This document shows, one piece after another, positions 52,995-62,294 of a stretch of DNA of 64,000 bases. A program made the translations under genes and the position numbers. Under the pieces are notes generated by a model. That model saw only the letters and a program-made list of their open reading frames with translations. It made no database searches and was not told the DNA's origin. Every line of letters starts with the position of its first letter. Position 1 is the stretch's first letter. Source of the stretch: Deminuibacter sp966424055 (GTDB taxonomy: Bacteria > Bacteroidota > Bacteroidia > Chitinophagales > Chitinophagaceae); NCBI GenBank assembly GCA_966424055.1, contig CBJLMB010000001.1, forward strand, positions 372,001 through 436,000, given 5' to 3'.

Positions 52995-54338
52995 ATGACC
53001 ACCAAAAAAATACTCCAGCCAGCCTGGAACGGAAAAGAAAAAATCGTTTTCCGGTTTTTCTTTCTTTATTTCTTTATCCAGGTACTGCCATTGGATGCCA
53101 GGTACCTGAACAACTTTTTTTCTATTAGTTGGCTGCGCCTCCAATACAACGATATATTTAACCTCACACGTTTTTCACCCAGGTTTTTACCCGGCCCTGA
53201 CAGTTTTTTAAACTGGGTAATTGCTGCACTGATCGCAGCTGCCGGTACAGTTGTATGGAGCCTGGCAGATAAAAAAAACAGCGAATACAACCTGCTGTAT
53301 TACTGGCTCAGGGTATTGCTGCGCTACCGGCTGGCGATCGGGATAATTGGTTATGGATTCCTGAAATTCTTTCCCATGCAGGCGCCTTATCCCTCTATCA
53401 GTAACCTCAATACCAGTTACGGGGATTTTACCCGGTGGAAATTATTTTCCCTCAGCCTGGGTATTGTTCCTTCCTATGAATCATTCCTGGGATTAATTGA
53501 AATTGTAACCGGCCTGCTGTTGTTTTACCGGAAAACCGCATCTATAGCGGCTTTTGTCATTCTTATTTTTACCGGGAATGTATTTATGTCGAACCTGGCT
53601 TATGAAGGTGGTGAAGGTGTTTACAGCTTATACCTGATATCCATGGCAATAGGCATACTGGCTTTTGATGCGCAGCGTCTTGTTAAGCTGCTGATACTGC
53701 AACGTCCTGCTGCTCCGGCCCGCTTCAAGCCAGTGGTCACACGGGAACTGAGGTATGCCCGATGGGGCATCAAAACTATGGTTGTTTTATTTTTTGTGGT
53801 GCTGTATGGTTTTAAAACCAGCTATGGTTATCATCATGCGCCTTACCAGTTTCCACAAACCAAAGGGCTTGATCATGCAGCCGGACTGTACAATGTAGCT
53901 GTTTTCAGCATCAACAGGGACACATTGCCTTATTCATATACAGACACGGTAAGGTGGCAGAATATCGTATTTGAAAAATGGTCAACCATCAGTATTGCAT
54001 CCGGCAGGCCGGTGATCATTGATTCAACCAACAGTGAACAGGTGTCTGCTGTACCGGATATGGATAAAACCTACGAGCTCCAGGGAACAACAGGGCGCCA
54101 ATATTACCAGTACGAGGCGGATACAATACACCAACAGCTTCTGCTGCAAAATAAAAACAGGCATTATCCTGGTGATAAATGGGTGCTGCATTACAACCGG
54201 CCTGATAGCAACACAATTATTTTATCAGGTACCAGTTCATCACATGATTCAGTATATGCGGTACTGAATAAGATCAATAAAAAATATGTATTGAAGGAGG
54301 TGGAAAAACGGGGACGCATCAAAGCCCTGAAGTTATAG
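52995..54338 (+). CDS. DoxX-like membrane protein with soluble C-terminal domain (copy 1)
   Basis: The 447-residue inner-membrane protein has about six hydrophobic segments in its first 280 residues. Its core block YRLAIGIIGYGFLKFFP, then GLIEIVTGLLLFYRKT, is of DoxX/DoxD character. DoxD is the large subunit of thiosulfate:quinone oxidoreductase in Acidianus. A soluble part of about 160 residues follows (VFEKWSTISIASGRP ... HDSVYAVLNKINKKYVL). It is paralogous to the next gene throughout. The start at 52995 avoids overlap with susD; the frame is open to 52926. A role in passing electrons from sulfur compounds to quinone fits the context but is inferred. Confidence 0.75.
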   Translation: MTTKKILQPAWNGKEKIVFRFFFLYFFIQVLPLDARYLNNFFSISWLRLQYNDIFNLTRFSPRFLPGPDSFLNWVIAALIAAAGTVVWSLADKKNSEYNLLYYWLRVLLRYRLAIGIIGYGFLKFFPMQAPYPSISNLNTSYGDFTRWKLFSLSLGIVPSYESFLGLIEIVTGLLLFYRKTASIAAFVILIFTGNVFMSNLAYEGGEGVYSLYLISMAIGILAFDAQRLVKLLILQRPAAPARFKPVVTRELRYARWGIKTMVVLFFVVLYGFKTSYGYHHAPYQFPQTKGLDHAAGLYNVAVFSINRDTLPYSYTDTVRWQNIVFEKWSTISIASGRPVIIDSTNSEQVSAVPDMDKTYELQGTTGRQYYQYEADTIHQQLLLQNKNRHYPGDKWVLHYNRPDSNTIILSGTSSSHDSVYAVLNKINKKYVLKEVEKRGRIKALKL

Positions 54339-54451
54339 CTGGTATCGGGTAGCAAACAGCATTCTGTGAAACAATGAAACAATCTGGCCTGCTCCTTGGC
54401 CGTAGCTTGTTTACCTGTAAAAAAATTAATCACCATCAAATTATAGATATC

Positions 54452-56128
54452 ATGCCTGTACTGGAAAATACCCCTGCCACAGCACTGGCCGGAAGAGACA
54501 TACCGGCCCCGGTTGCAAATGGCGATAATGGTTATAACACCCGTTCAGCAAAGCCCTGGAGGCCTTATCAGCGGGTGTTGTTCCGCATTGGTTTTATTTT
54601 CTTTATCAGTCTTTGTATTCCCAATACACTGGAATGGTACAGGATTGTGCTGCACATTGACTGGACCAACCTGCATTACCGTGACTTGTATGATATAGCC
54701 CGCTTCGGTTCGGGCATAGACCTGTTCGGTAATAAATTTTTGGGTGATCCCCTGCTGGGCTATGCCAACTGGATCACCACACTGGTTATTGCAATTGCCG
54801 GTGGCCTGGTTTGGACGGCCATTGTACGCGCAAGGAAAACCGGGCGGAAAGAGTACAATCTATTGTATTACTGGTTACGCGTTATTGTGCGATACAGGGC
54901 GGGTATTGGTATTATCGGGTTCGGGTTCACCAAATTACTCCCGGTACAAATGCCATACCCATCGCTGGGTTTATTGAACACGCATTTTGGCGATCTTACT
55001 GCACAAAAGATCTACTGGCTGTCTATCGGCATTGTGCCCTGGTACCAGGTCTTTGCCGGTATAGTGGAGGTATCTGCCGGCACTTTACTGCTGTTCAGAA
55101 AAACCACAACGCTTGGCGCTATTTTATTATTTGGTGCATTGGGTGATATCGTTTACGTGAATTTTGCCTACGATGGCGGTGTACATGTGTACAGCAGTTA
55201 TTTTGTATTGCTCGCAGGTTTTTTACTGATCGACGACCTGCCCCGGCTGTACAACCTGCTTATCAGGGAAAAGCCCACGGTGCCTGTTCATTTTTACCCG
55301 CATTTCAACAGCTGGCAGCGTTATTCCAGGATTGTACTTAAATCGGCAACCATACTGGTGTTCCTGGTATTGCTGTTTTATTTACAGCTGATCAATTTCC
55401 GCTACGATCCCTATAAACAGCCTTCTGTTGCCGGTGTGCGGCAGTTAAGAGGGAATTATGCTGTTACCGAATTCCGCATCAATCACAGGCTTGTTCCTTA
55501 TTCGCCCCTCGATTCCATACGCTGGCAGGAAGTGACATTTGAAAAATGGAGCAGCCTTACTTATACAGTGAACCGCCCCACAGCCCTCGATCTATCCAAT
55601 GGCGGGGGCGATCCGCAGCGCGATGTAAACCGGACTTTTGAAGTATCGGGTGTAGGTGGTGGCAGAAGGGTGTTTCATTATTATGCAGACACTGTTAATA
55701 AAGTATTGTACCTGGAAGATAAGTACAAGCCCATCCCCGACAGGAGAAATAAAGCGGCAGGGGCAGGTGGTGATGGTGGAACAGAACAGAATTTAAACCC
55801 CGATGGTGTGGCTGCCATACAACGCACCGCTGTTCAGTCTGGCAGCGATGATAAATGGATAAGCAGGGATGCCTGGGCGCATATCGGGAATGAACTGAAC
55901 ATGATCGATCACCGCGCAGCTTCTGCAAGACGTAACAGGGAGTTTGCAGAAAAACCCAAAAATGAAATAAGAAAAAGAATGGTTCTGCAATACGATACAA
56001 ATGATGGCGCGAAAGTGATTTTAAGCGGGGTTGATGATAACAAAGATTCCGTATATATTGTATTGAACCGGGTTAACCGCAAATACGCATTGTCAGAAAG
56101 TAACCTGCAGGCAGGCAAATATGAATAA
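54452..56128 (+). CDS. DoxX-like membrane protein with soluble C-terminal domain (copy 2)
   Basis: The 558-residue paralogue of the preceding gene shares blocks such as EYNLLYYWLRV, GIIGFGFTKLLPVQMPYPS and HFGDL. It has the same membrane core and C-terminal domain, with the shared VTFEKWSSLTY and DSVYIVLNRVNRKYAL. It differs by an insertion of about 75 residues (roughly 455-530) rich in Gly, Asn, Arg and Asp within the soluble domain. I take the ATG at 54452; an ATG at 54374 is also in frame. Its stop overlaps the start of the cytochrome gene by 8 bases, which implies translational coupling and a shared complex. Confidence 0.75.
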   Translation: MPVLENTPATALAGRDIPAPVANGDNGYNTRSAKPWRPYQRVLFRIGFIFFISLCIPNTLEWYRIVLHIDWTNLHYRDLYDIARFGSGIDLFGNKFLGDPLLGYANWITTLVIAIAGGLVWTAIVRARKTGRKEYNLLYYWLRVIVRYRAGIGIIGFGFTKLLPVQMPYPSLGLLNTHFGDLTAQKIYWLSIGIVPWYQVFAGIVEVSAGTLLLFRKTTTLGAILLFGALGDIVYVNFAYDGGVHVYSSYFVLLAGFLLIDDLPRLYNLLIREKPTVPVHFYPHFNSWQRYSRIVLKSATILVFLVLLFYLQLINFRYDPYKQPSVAGVRQLRGNYAVTEFRINHRLVPYSPLDSIRWQEVTFEKWSSLTYTVNRPTALDLSNGGGDPQRDVNRTFEVSGVGGGRRVFHYYADTVNKVLYLEDKYKPIPDRRNKAAGAGGDGGTEQNLNPDGVAAIQRTAVQSGSDDKWISRDAWAHIGNELNMIDHRAASARRNREFAEKPKNEIRKRMVLQYDTNDGAKVILSGVDDNKDSVYIVLNRVNRKYALSESNLQAGKYE

Positions 56129-56726
56129 GCTATTCCCGCTGTGCATAGGTGTTGTGGCGGCCTGTATATATTTAATGGCCTGTACCGGTACACCCGCACG
56201 GGATGACAGCAAAGTGGTGCCTGTTCAAAGAAAAGCAATAACAGATACTGTCCGGTGGCCAGCCAGTTTTGGCCTGGGACGCCGTGCCACCGCTGCGGAA
56301 ATAAAAGCAATGGATATTTCGGTGGGCCCTGATGGCAGGGGATTGCCTGCAGGATCGGGAAATGTACCTGCAGGCAGGCGCCTGTATGCAGTGAAATGCG
56401 CGGCCTGTCACGGGATAACAGGTGTGGAAGGGCCTTCTGCACGGCTTGTAGCAGTGATGGGCGATACCACCAAAGCCAAAGCGATCGGTAATTACTGGCC
56501 ATATGCCACTACTTTATTCGATTATATACGACGGGCTATGCCATACAATGCACCTGGCTCTTTGCGTGATGAAGAGGTATACCATGTCACTGCTTTTTTG
56601 CTGCATGCCAACAGCATTATTGATTCTGCTACCATCATCGATGCGCAAACATTACCGCGTATTGTGATGCCTGCTGCCCGGTTGTTTGTACCTGATAACC
56701 GGCATGGCGGCCCGGAAGTGCATTAA
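56121..56726 (+). CDS. SoxD/SorB-like c-type cytochrome lipoprotein
   Basis: The 201-residue protein has a lipoprotein signal with cysteine C21 in YLMACTG, so it should be anchored to a membrane on the periplasmic side. One haem-binding motif C93-AAC-H97 is present and a candidate Met ligand follows in RRAMPYNAPGS. The preceding block FGLGRRATAAEIKAMDISVGP and GPDGRGLPAGSGNVPAGRRLY closely resembles SoxD, the cytochrome partner of SoxC. It overlaps the DoxX-like gene and is followed after 20 bases by soxC. It probably accepts electrons from sulfite oxidation. Confidence 0.88.
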   Translation: MNKLFPLCIGVVAACIYLMACTGTPARDDSKVVPVQRKAITDTVRWPASFGLGRRATAAEIKAMDISVGPDGRGLPAGSGNVPAGRRLYAVKCAACHGITGVEGPSARLVAVMGDTTKAKAIGNYWPYATTLFDYIRRAMPYNAPGSLRDEEVYHVTAFLLHANSIIDSATIIDAQTLPRIVMPAARLFVPDNRHGGPEVH

Positions 56727-56746
56727 GTAAAAAGAAAAAATTAAAT

Positions 56747-57997
56747 ATGAAGCAGGATGAGCTCAGGCAGGATATGCACAATGGAAATAAACAAGATAAA
56801 ATTTCCCGCCGCAGATGGCTGGGGGCTGCAGCAACAACAGCACTGGTATTGCTGAAGTCATCGGCAGGGCAGGTGATTCCCGCCGCGCCTTTGGTATATG
56901 ATCCAACCAAAGTGCCGGGTACACCACCCGGTGTACTGGGTAGCAGGTCAGTATTTGAGAAGCCGGTTAAAAAAACATCAGATACTTCATCACGCACACC
57001 GTTACAGGATCTGCATGGTATGATCACTCCTTCCGACCTGCATTTCGAACGTCATCATGCCGGTGTGCCACAAATCGATCCTGGTAAATATGAACTGCTG
57101 ATCCACGGGATGGTAGAAAAACCAATGGTATTTACATTACGCGACCTGAAACGTTTTCCGGCATTGTCAAGAATTTGTTTTATTGAATGCTCCGGCAATT
57201 TCAGGCAGGGAAAGGAAACTATGACGCCGCAGGAAATATGCGGCCTCACCAGCCAGAGTGAATGGACAGGGGTATTGCTTTCCACCCTTTTCCGCGAAGT
57301 GGGTGTTCATCCAAAAGCCAGCTGGTTCCTGGCCGAAGGATCTGATGCCGCGGTGATGACGCGAAGTATTCCCGTGAGCAAGGGCTGGGAAGATGCAATG
57401 ATTGTATATGCGCAGAACGGTGAAGCGATCAGGCCCGAACAGGGTTATCCTGCCAGGTTGCTGCTGCCGGGTTGGGAAGGGAATACAAATGTAAAATGGA
57501 TCAGGCGCATCGAATTAGCTGATCAGCCTTTTATGACCCGTGAGGAAACGGCTAAATACACCGAGCCCATCCGTGATGGGAAGATCAGGCAATTCAGTTT
57601 TGATATGGATGCACGCTCCATCATTACTTCACCCGTTTATCCCATGCAGGTAGAAAAAGGCTGGATGGAGATCAGGGGGCTTGCCTGGAGCGGCCGGGGT
57701 AAAATTTACCGGGTAGAAGTAAGCACCGATTCGGGTAAAACCTGGCATACCGCCCGCCTGCAGGAGCCTGTGCTGGATAAAGCCCATACCGTATTCCGGT
57801 ACCTGTGGCATTGGAATGGCCATGAAACCGCTATCATGAGCAGGGCAACAGATGAAACCGGTTATGTACAGCCTACGCTGAAAGCTTTGCTGGATGCAAG
57901 GGGCGCAGATACGGGAGGCTATCACCTGAACCCTGTAACAGCCTGGCTTATTAAACGCGATGGCAGTGTATGGTTCAGGCCAGAGAAATGGAAATGA
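56747..57997 (+). CDS. soxC: SoxC-type molybdenum sulfite dehydrogenase
   Basis: The 416-residue periplasmic enzyme oxidises sulfite, or protein-bound sulfane in the classical Sox system, using a molybdopterin cofactor. A twin-arginine signal SRRRWLG (about 20-26) is consistent with export of a folded Mo protein. The SoxC pattern TPLQDLHGMITPSDLHFERHHAG is followed by LIHGMVEKPMVFTL and the Mo-ligand cysteine C148 in CFIECSGNF. The C-terminal dimerisation domain (PVYPMQVEKGWMEIRGLAWSG, then VEVSTDSGKTWHTA) is complete. SoxXA, SoxYZ and SoxB are absent here, so it probably acts as a free sulfite dehydrogenase with the neighbouring cytochrome. Confidence 0.92.
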   Translation: MKQDELRQDMHNGNKQDKISRRRWLGAAATTALVLLKSSAGQVIPAAPLVYDPTKVPGTPPGVLGSRSVFEKPVKKTSDTSSRTPLQDLHGMITPSDLHFERHHAGVPQIDPGKYELLIHGMVEKPMVFTLRDLKRFPALSRICFIECSGNFRQGKETMTPQEICGLTSQSEWTGVLLSTLFREVGVHPKASWFLAEGSDAAVMTRSIPVSKGWEDAMIVYAQNGEAIRPEQGYPARLLLPGWEGNTNVKWIRRIELADQPFMTREETAKYTEPIRDGKIRQFSFDMDARSIITSPVYPMQVEKGWMEIRGLAWSGRGKIYRVEVSTDSGKTWHTARLQEPVLDKAHTVFRYLWHWNGHETAIMSRATDETGYVQPTLKALLDARGADTGGYHLNPVTAWLIKRDGSVWFRPEKWK

Positions 57998-58092
57998 TCC
58001 CTGCCGGTCCAGGTTTCATGGATATCTTTTTTTGAAATCAGTATACCGTTTTTGAATACAGGAAAAAAACGTATTATTAAACAAACAAATGC

Positions 58093-59535
58093 ATGCAGAA
58101 AAAAGATTATGATGCTGTTGTTGTAGGTGCGGGCCCCAACGGACTGTCGGCTGCCATTGTGCTGCAGCAGGCCGGCTTGTCTGTGCTGCTGCTGGAGGCC
58201 AAAGACAGTATCGGGGGAGGGCTGCGTACCGAAGCGCTTACGCTGCCCGGGTTTTTGCATGATGTTTGTTCGGCCATTCATCCCATGGCTGCTGCTTCTC
58301 CTTTTTTTGCTACACTGCCGCTTGACCGTTATGGACTGGAATATATTCACCCGCCATTTGCCGCTGCACATCCTTTTGATGATGGCAGTGCAGCAGTACT
58401 GACTTCTTCATTGGAAGAAACGGCTGCAAAACTGCAGGCGGATGAAAATACCTATCTCCGGCTGATGAAACCGCTGGTGCATAATTGGTCATCGCTTTTA
58501 CCCGATCTGCTGGGGCCCTTTCACTGGCCTGCGCATCCTGCGGCTATGGCGGGTTTTGGCCGGTTGGCTTTATCGGCCGCAACAAAATTGGCCAGGCGTT
58601 TTACCACAAAAGAGGCAGCCGGTTTATGGGCAGGTATGGCGGCACATGCCATACAGCCACTGTCTAATATGGCCACTTCGGCCATTGCTATGGTGCTTAT
58701 GGGGGCTGCACACAAAACAGGCTGGCCTTTACCCAAAGGCGGTGCGGTTTCTATCGCCAAAGCGCTGGCTGCTTATTTTATTTCACTGGGCGGAACAATT
58801 GAAACCGGTTGTTATATAAGTTCATTGCAACAACTGCCTTCTTCCCGGGCGCTGCTGCTGGATGTTACACCACGGCAGCTGCTGAATATTGCCGGTGACC
58901 ACTTTTCTACTTTGTATCGCTGGCAACTGAAACGTTACCGTTATGGCATGGGCGTGTTTAAAGTTGACTGGGCACTGGATGCTCCCATCCCTTTTACTGC
59001 ACCTGAATGCAGGCAGGCCGGTACCATACACCTGGGCAATACATTAGGCGAAATAGTGCAGTCTGAGCAGGCTGCTGCTGATGGCCTGCATCCTGAAAAA
59101 CCTTTTGTATTGCTGGCGCAGCAGAGTTTGTTTGACAAGGGCCGCGCCCCTGATGGAAGGCATACTGCCTGGGCTTACTGCCATGTACCCAACGGCTCTA
59201 CAGCAGATATGACAGATGCTATAGAAAAACAGGTGGAACGTTTTGCGCCTGGTTTTAAGAAAAGCATACTTGGCCGCCATGTGATGAATACAGCCCAGCT
59301 GGAAAATTATAACCCCAATTATATCGGTGGCGATATCAATGGAGGTATAATTGATATCACACAATTGTATACCCGGCCGGCGCTGCGCCTGTCTCCTTAC
59401 CGCACATCGGCAAAAGGTATTTATATCTGCTCTTCTTCTACGCCTCCCGGAGGAGGCGTGCATGGTATGTGCGGCTACCATGCAGCACAGCGTGCATTGA
59501 AGGATGTGTTCAACATAAATACTATACACTTGTAA
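58093..59535 (+). CDS. Phytoene-dehydrogenase-like FAD oxidoreductase
   Basis: The 480-residue flavoprotein has an N-terminal dinucleotide-binding fold AVVVGAGPNGLSAAIVL (about 9-25) and the LEAKDSIGGGLRT motif of the phytoene desaturase/PYROXD2 group. The C-terminal FAD-contact block is present (YICSSSTPPGGGVHGMCGYHAA). It has no signal peptide. No carotenoid gene is nearby, so carotenoid synthesis is unlikely to be its role. In this operon it may oxidise the imported organosulfur substrate so as to release sulfite. That is speculation from position, 95 bases after soxC. Confidence 0.85.
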   Translation: MQKKDYDAVVVGAGPNGLSAAIVLQQAGLSVLLLEAKDSIGGGLRTEALTLPGFLHDVCSAIHPMAAASPFFATLPLDRYGLEYIHPPFAAAHPFDDGSAAVLTSSLEETAAKLQADENTYLRLMKPLVHNWSSLLPDLLGPFHWPAHPAAMAGFGRLALSAATKLARRFTTKEAAGLWAGMAAHAIQPLSNMATSAIAMVLMGAAHKTGWPLPKGGAVSIAKALAAYFISLGGTIETGCYISSLQQLPSSRALLLDVTPRQLLNIAGDHFSTLYRWQLKRYRYGMGVFKVDWALDAPIPFTAPECRQAGTIHLGNTLGEIVQSEQAAADGLHPEKPFVLLAQQSLFDKGRAPDGRHTAWAYCHVPNGSTADMTDAIEKQVERFAPGFKKSILGRHVMNTAQLENYNPNYIGGDINGGIIDITQLYTRPALRLSPYRTSAKGIYICSSSTPPGGGVHGMCGYHAAQRALKDVFNINTIHL

Positions 59536-59592
59536 AACAGGTTAACCTAATAAGTAAGAAGTAAACCAAAACATAAAACATAAAACGATCGT

Positions 59593-60867
59593 ATGTCATC
59601 TACTCCCGGGAAAATTTTATTGCAGGAAGACTGGACTGCTGTGATACTCGGCGCGCTGATCATTTTGCTGGCCATTGCAGGATTACACCTGCCGGTACCT
59701 GTTTTTGGATGGAGCAACACACAGGAATTAACTGCCAAAGTATTTACTGCCACGAACCTGCTGGCCATTTTTGATCAACTATTGTATGTTGCTGTTGTTG
59801 CGGCACTGGGCGCCTGGCTTACCGGTAAGTCGCTCAGGAACTTTGTACTGGGTTTTCCCGCGGTTTACCTGCTAACAACTGTTGCACTCATCATCGCGGG
59901 TAATAGCCAGCTAAAAGCACTGAACCTGGAAGCTGTTATTTTTAGTTTAACCATCGGGTTACTGATCAGTAATGTGTTTAAACTGCCCGGCTGGCTGAAA
60001 GCATCCCTATCTACAGAACTGTTTGTGAAGATCGGGTTGGTGCTACTGGGTACAACCGTTATTTTTTCTGATATATTAAAAGCCGGGTCGCTGGGGTTGG
60101 TACAGGCATTGGTGGTGGTTCTCTCTGTATGGTATTTTGCTTACTGGCTGTGTAAAAAAATGAAGGTGGATGATGAGCTGACCATGATGATATCCAGTGC
60201 AGTATCCATTTGCGGCGTATCTGCAGCGATCGCTACATCAGGTGCTATCAAGGGAGATTCAAAAAAGCTCTCTTATGTAATATCCATGGTATTGATCACC
60301 GCGATCCCCATGATGATATTTATGCCGGTCATTGCCCGCCATTTCGGTTTTTCAGAAGAAGTGACCGGCGCCTGGCTGGGCGGCAGCATCGATACCACCG
60401 GCGCTGTGGTGGCTTCGGGTACGCTGGTAGGAGAAACAGCGTTAAAATTCAGCACTATTGTAAAGTTCTCGCAGAATGTATTGTTGGGTGTGGCAGCTTT
60501 TATTATTTCTATTTACTGGACCTATACCAAACATCCGGCATCCCGCGATAAAGAGGTAAAACCAACATTAAAAGTGATATGGGAACGGTTCCCAAAATTT
60601 GTATTAGGGTTTATCGGTGCATCTGTTCTTTTTTCTTTTTTCCTTTCGCCTGCTGTGAATGTCCAGGTGAAAGACGGGCTGAAGAACCTGCAGGGGCTAT
60701 GGTTTGACCTGGCATTTACCAGTATCGGACTGGAAACGAATTTTGCTGATCTGTTTAATGCCAACAGTAAAAAACCTTTGTATGCTTTTTTGCTGGCACA
60801 GGCTTTTAATATTGTGATCACGCTGATCATCGCATTTTTCCTTTTCGGCAAAACAACCGGGGGTTAA
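59593..60867 (+). CDS. YeiH-family putative sulfate exporter
   Basis: The 424-residue inner-membrane protein has about ten to eleven hydrophobic helices and matches the YeiH/UPF0324 family, annotated as putative sulfate exporters. Hallmarks are the conserved SICGVSAAIATSGAIKGD and GAWLGGSIDTTGAVVASG. It would remove sulfate or sulfite produced by oxidation of the imported compound. Direct evidence for the transported ion in this family is thin. It is the last gene of the operon, before a strong terminator. Confidence 0.9.
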   Translation: MSSTPGKILLQEDWTAVILGALIILLAIAGLHLPVPVFGWSNTQELTAKVFTATNLLAIFDQLLYVAVVAALGAWLTGKSLRNFVLGFPAVYLLTTVALIIAGNSQLKALNLEAVIFSLTIGLLISNVFKLPGWLKASLSTELFVKIGLVLLGTTVIFSDILKAGSLGLVQALVVVLSVWYFAYWLCKKMKVDDELTMMISSAVSICGVSAAIATSGAIKGDSKKLSYVISMVLITAIPMMIFMPVIARHFGFSEEVTGAWLGGSIDTTGAVVASGTLVGETALKFSTIVKFSQNVLLGVAAFIISIYWTYTKHPASRDKEVKPTLKVIWERFPKFVLGFIGASVLFSFFLSPAVNVQVKDGLKNLQGLWFDLAFTSIGLETNFADLFNANSKKPLYAFLLAQAFNIVITLIIAFFLFGKTTGG

Positions 60868-60904
60868 GCTGCCTGGTATAGCTGACTGATCTTTTTCCTG
60901 CAGG

Positions 60905-60942
60905 ATACAAAAACAGCTCCGTACCCGGAGCTGTTTTTGTAT
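60905..60942. terminator. Strong terminator of the sulfur operon
   Basis: Perfect 17-bp arms (60905-60921 and 60926-60942, core AAAAACAGCTCCG) enclose TACC, with T5 within the 3' arm. The symmetry would also stop the converging minus-strand gene. Confidence 0.92.
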
Positions 60943-60962
60943 AGTATGAGTGGCGTATTGTA

Positions 60963-61484
60963 TTAGTGGTTGCCCCAGCCATGTCCGCGGCCGTGACCTC
61001 TGCCATGATCATCATCCCAGCCTCTGTCATCATATTTTTTCCAGTTACCCTTGCCATGCATAGGATGATCTTTGATCACATAGTATCTGGAATCGCGGCT
61101 GTCGCGGATGATCTGCTGTCTGCCATACCAACCCCTGTACTGTGCATACCTGCTGCGGTAGATATTATCGTGCATATAAGGCCTGGGTTCATTGATCACT
61201 ACTTTATAACCGCGGTATAGATCATAGTTGCCAAACCGTGCAGGTAAAGCAGTGGCATAACACCACCTGTTACCTTCCATGTATATAAACTGGCGTTGTG
61301 GTACATCGTAGTAAGCGCCTATATCGGGCATGTAATAGTATTCAGCATAGTCATACCCTACAGGGCCCCAAACGGGCTGGCTGCCTATATTTAAATTAAC
61401 GTTTACTCTTACCTGAGCGTTAGCCTGGTTATAATAAACCAGCCCTGTGATCATTAATGCGGCCAGTATCATTATCTTTTTCAT
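60963..61484 (-). CDS. Tyr-rich secreted protein with His/Gly-rich tail
   Basis: The 173-residue exported protein starts at 61484, where the signal peptide begins (MKKIMILAALMITGLVYYN... ending ANAQ). The mature part has an early VRVNVNLNIGSQPVWGPVG, many Tyr and Arg residues, and a C-terminal tail of Asp, His, Gly and Arg (DDDHGRGHGRGHGWGNH) that might bind metal. It resembles small envelope proteins common in Bacteroidota with unknown role. Confidence 0.78.
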   Translation of the reverse strand: MKKIMILAALMITGLVYYNQANAQVRVNVNLNIGSQPVWGPVGYDYAEYYYMPDIGAYYDVPQRQFIYMEGNRWCYATALPARFGNYDLYRGYKVVINEPRPYMHDNIYRSRYAQYRGWYGRQQIIRDSRDSRYYVIKDHPMHGKGNWKKYDDRGWDDDHGRGHGRGHGWGNH

Positions 61485-61652
61485 AAAAAATAGTTTATAC
61501 ACCGATCAATGCGAATAGAATGCCAACTGCTTTATCAACTGTTGCAGAATTGCAAAAGGGTGCGAAAGAAATGATTTATAGGGCGAACCAGGCCAATTCT
61601 GTTTTCTATCTTCAGAATTGAGCCGGTCTTTTGATTTTCTTTAACGTATGTG

Positions 61653-62294
61653 TTAATGCTGAAGCTGCTTACGGCGTGCTTTTGCAATAAAAAGATATTG
61701 CACCCATAATGAAAGTACAACTGAAGCGATCGCTGTAACCATACCGGCACCCACATCCAACGGAAAATGTTGCGCCAGGTATATTCTTGAATACCCTACC
61801 AGTAATGCATACAGCAGCCCAACCCATAACCACCAGTTACCTGCCAGTAAAAGACAAAACAACAGGTAAAGAGTGAATGCTGTGGCAGTATGCCCTGAAG
61901 GAAAGCTGGAAACTGTATGCAGCTCCACACCCTTCACCGTGTGGATCAGGCTGCTGTCTGTAATAGCTTTAATGGGGCGTGGCTCATCCGGTACAATCAG
62001 GTATTTGCATATCTGGGTAAATACGGTACTCCAGATAAAAGCACTGATAACTAAAGGAAGGTAGGGTTTCTTCTTTAATTTGAATACCAGCAACAGCACC
62101 ACCAACCACATGATGCCATCACCCATATAAGTCCATGCTGCAAAAAAATAATCGGCCACCATACCCAGGTCAGTATTCAGCCAGAGAAAAAAAGCATTCT
62201 TGCCAAAATAAAAAGAGCCGCCCAGTGTAATAATGGATAGTACCAGTGTAATAAGCAGGCCGGTTTTAAAACTTGTTATATTAAGGCTTCGCAT
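61653..62294 (-). CDS. PAP2-family membrane phosphatase
   Basis: The 213-residue inner-membrane lipid phosphatase has about six helices. The three family motifs are present: KYLIVPDEPRP, SFPSGHTATAF and YSRIYLAQHFPLDV with the catalytic histidine. The start at 62294 gives the standard N-terminus and overlaps the end of the glycosyltransferase gene by 14 bases, so the two are translated together. Likely substrates are undecaprenyl pyrophosphate or a phospholipid phosphate. The pairing with a GT39 enzyme suggests polyprenyl-phosphate-sugar or lipid A metabolism. Confidence 0.92.
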   Translation of the reverse strand: MRSLNITSFKTGLLITLVLSIITLGGSFYFGKNAFFLWLNTDLGMVADYFFAAWTYMGDGIMWLVVLLLVFKLKKKPYLPLVISAFIWSTVFTQICKYLIVPDEPRPIKAITDSSLIHTVKGVELHTVSSFPSGHTATAFTLYLLFCLLLAGNWWLWVGLLYALLVGYSRIYLAQHFPLDVGAGMVTAIASVVLSLWVQYLFIAKARRKQLQH

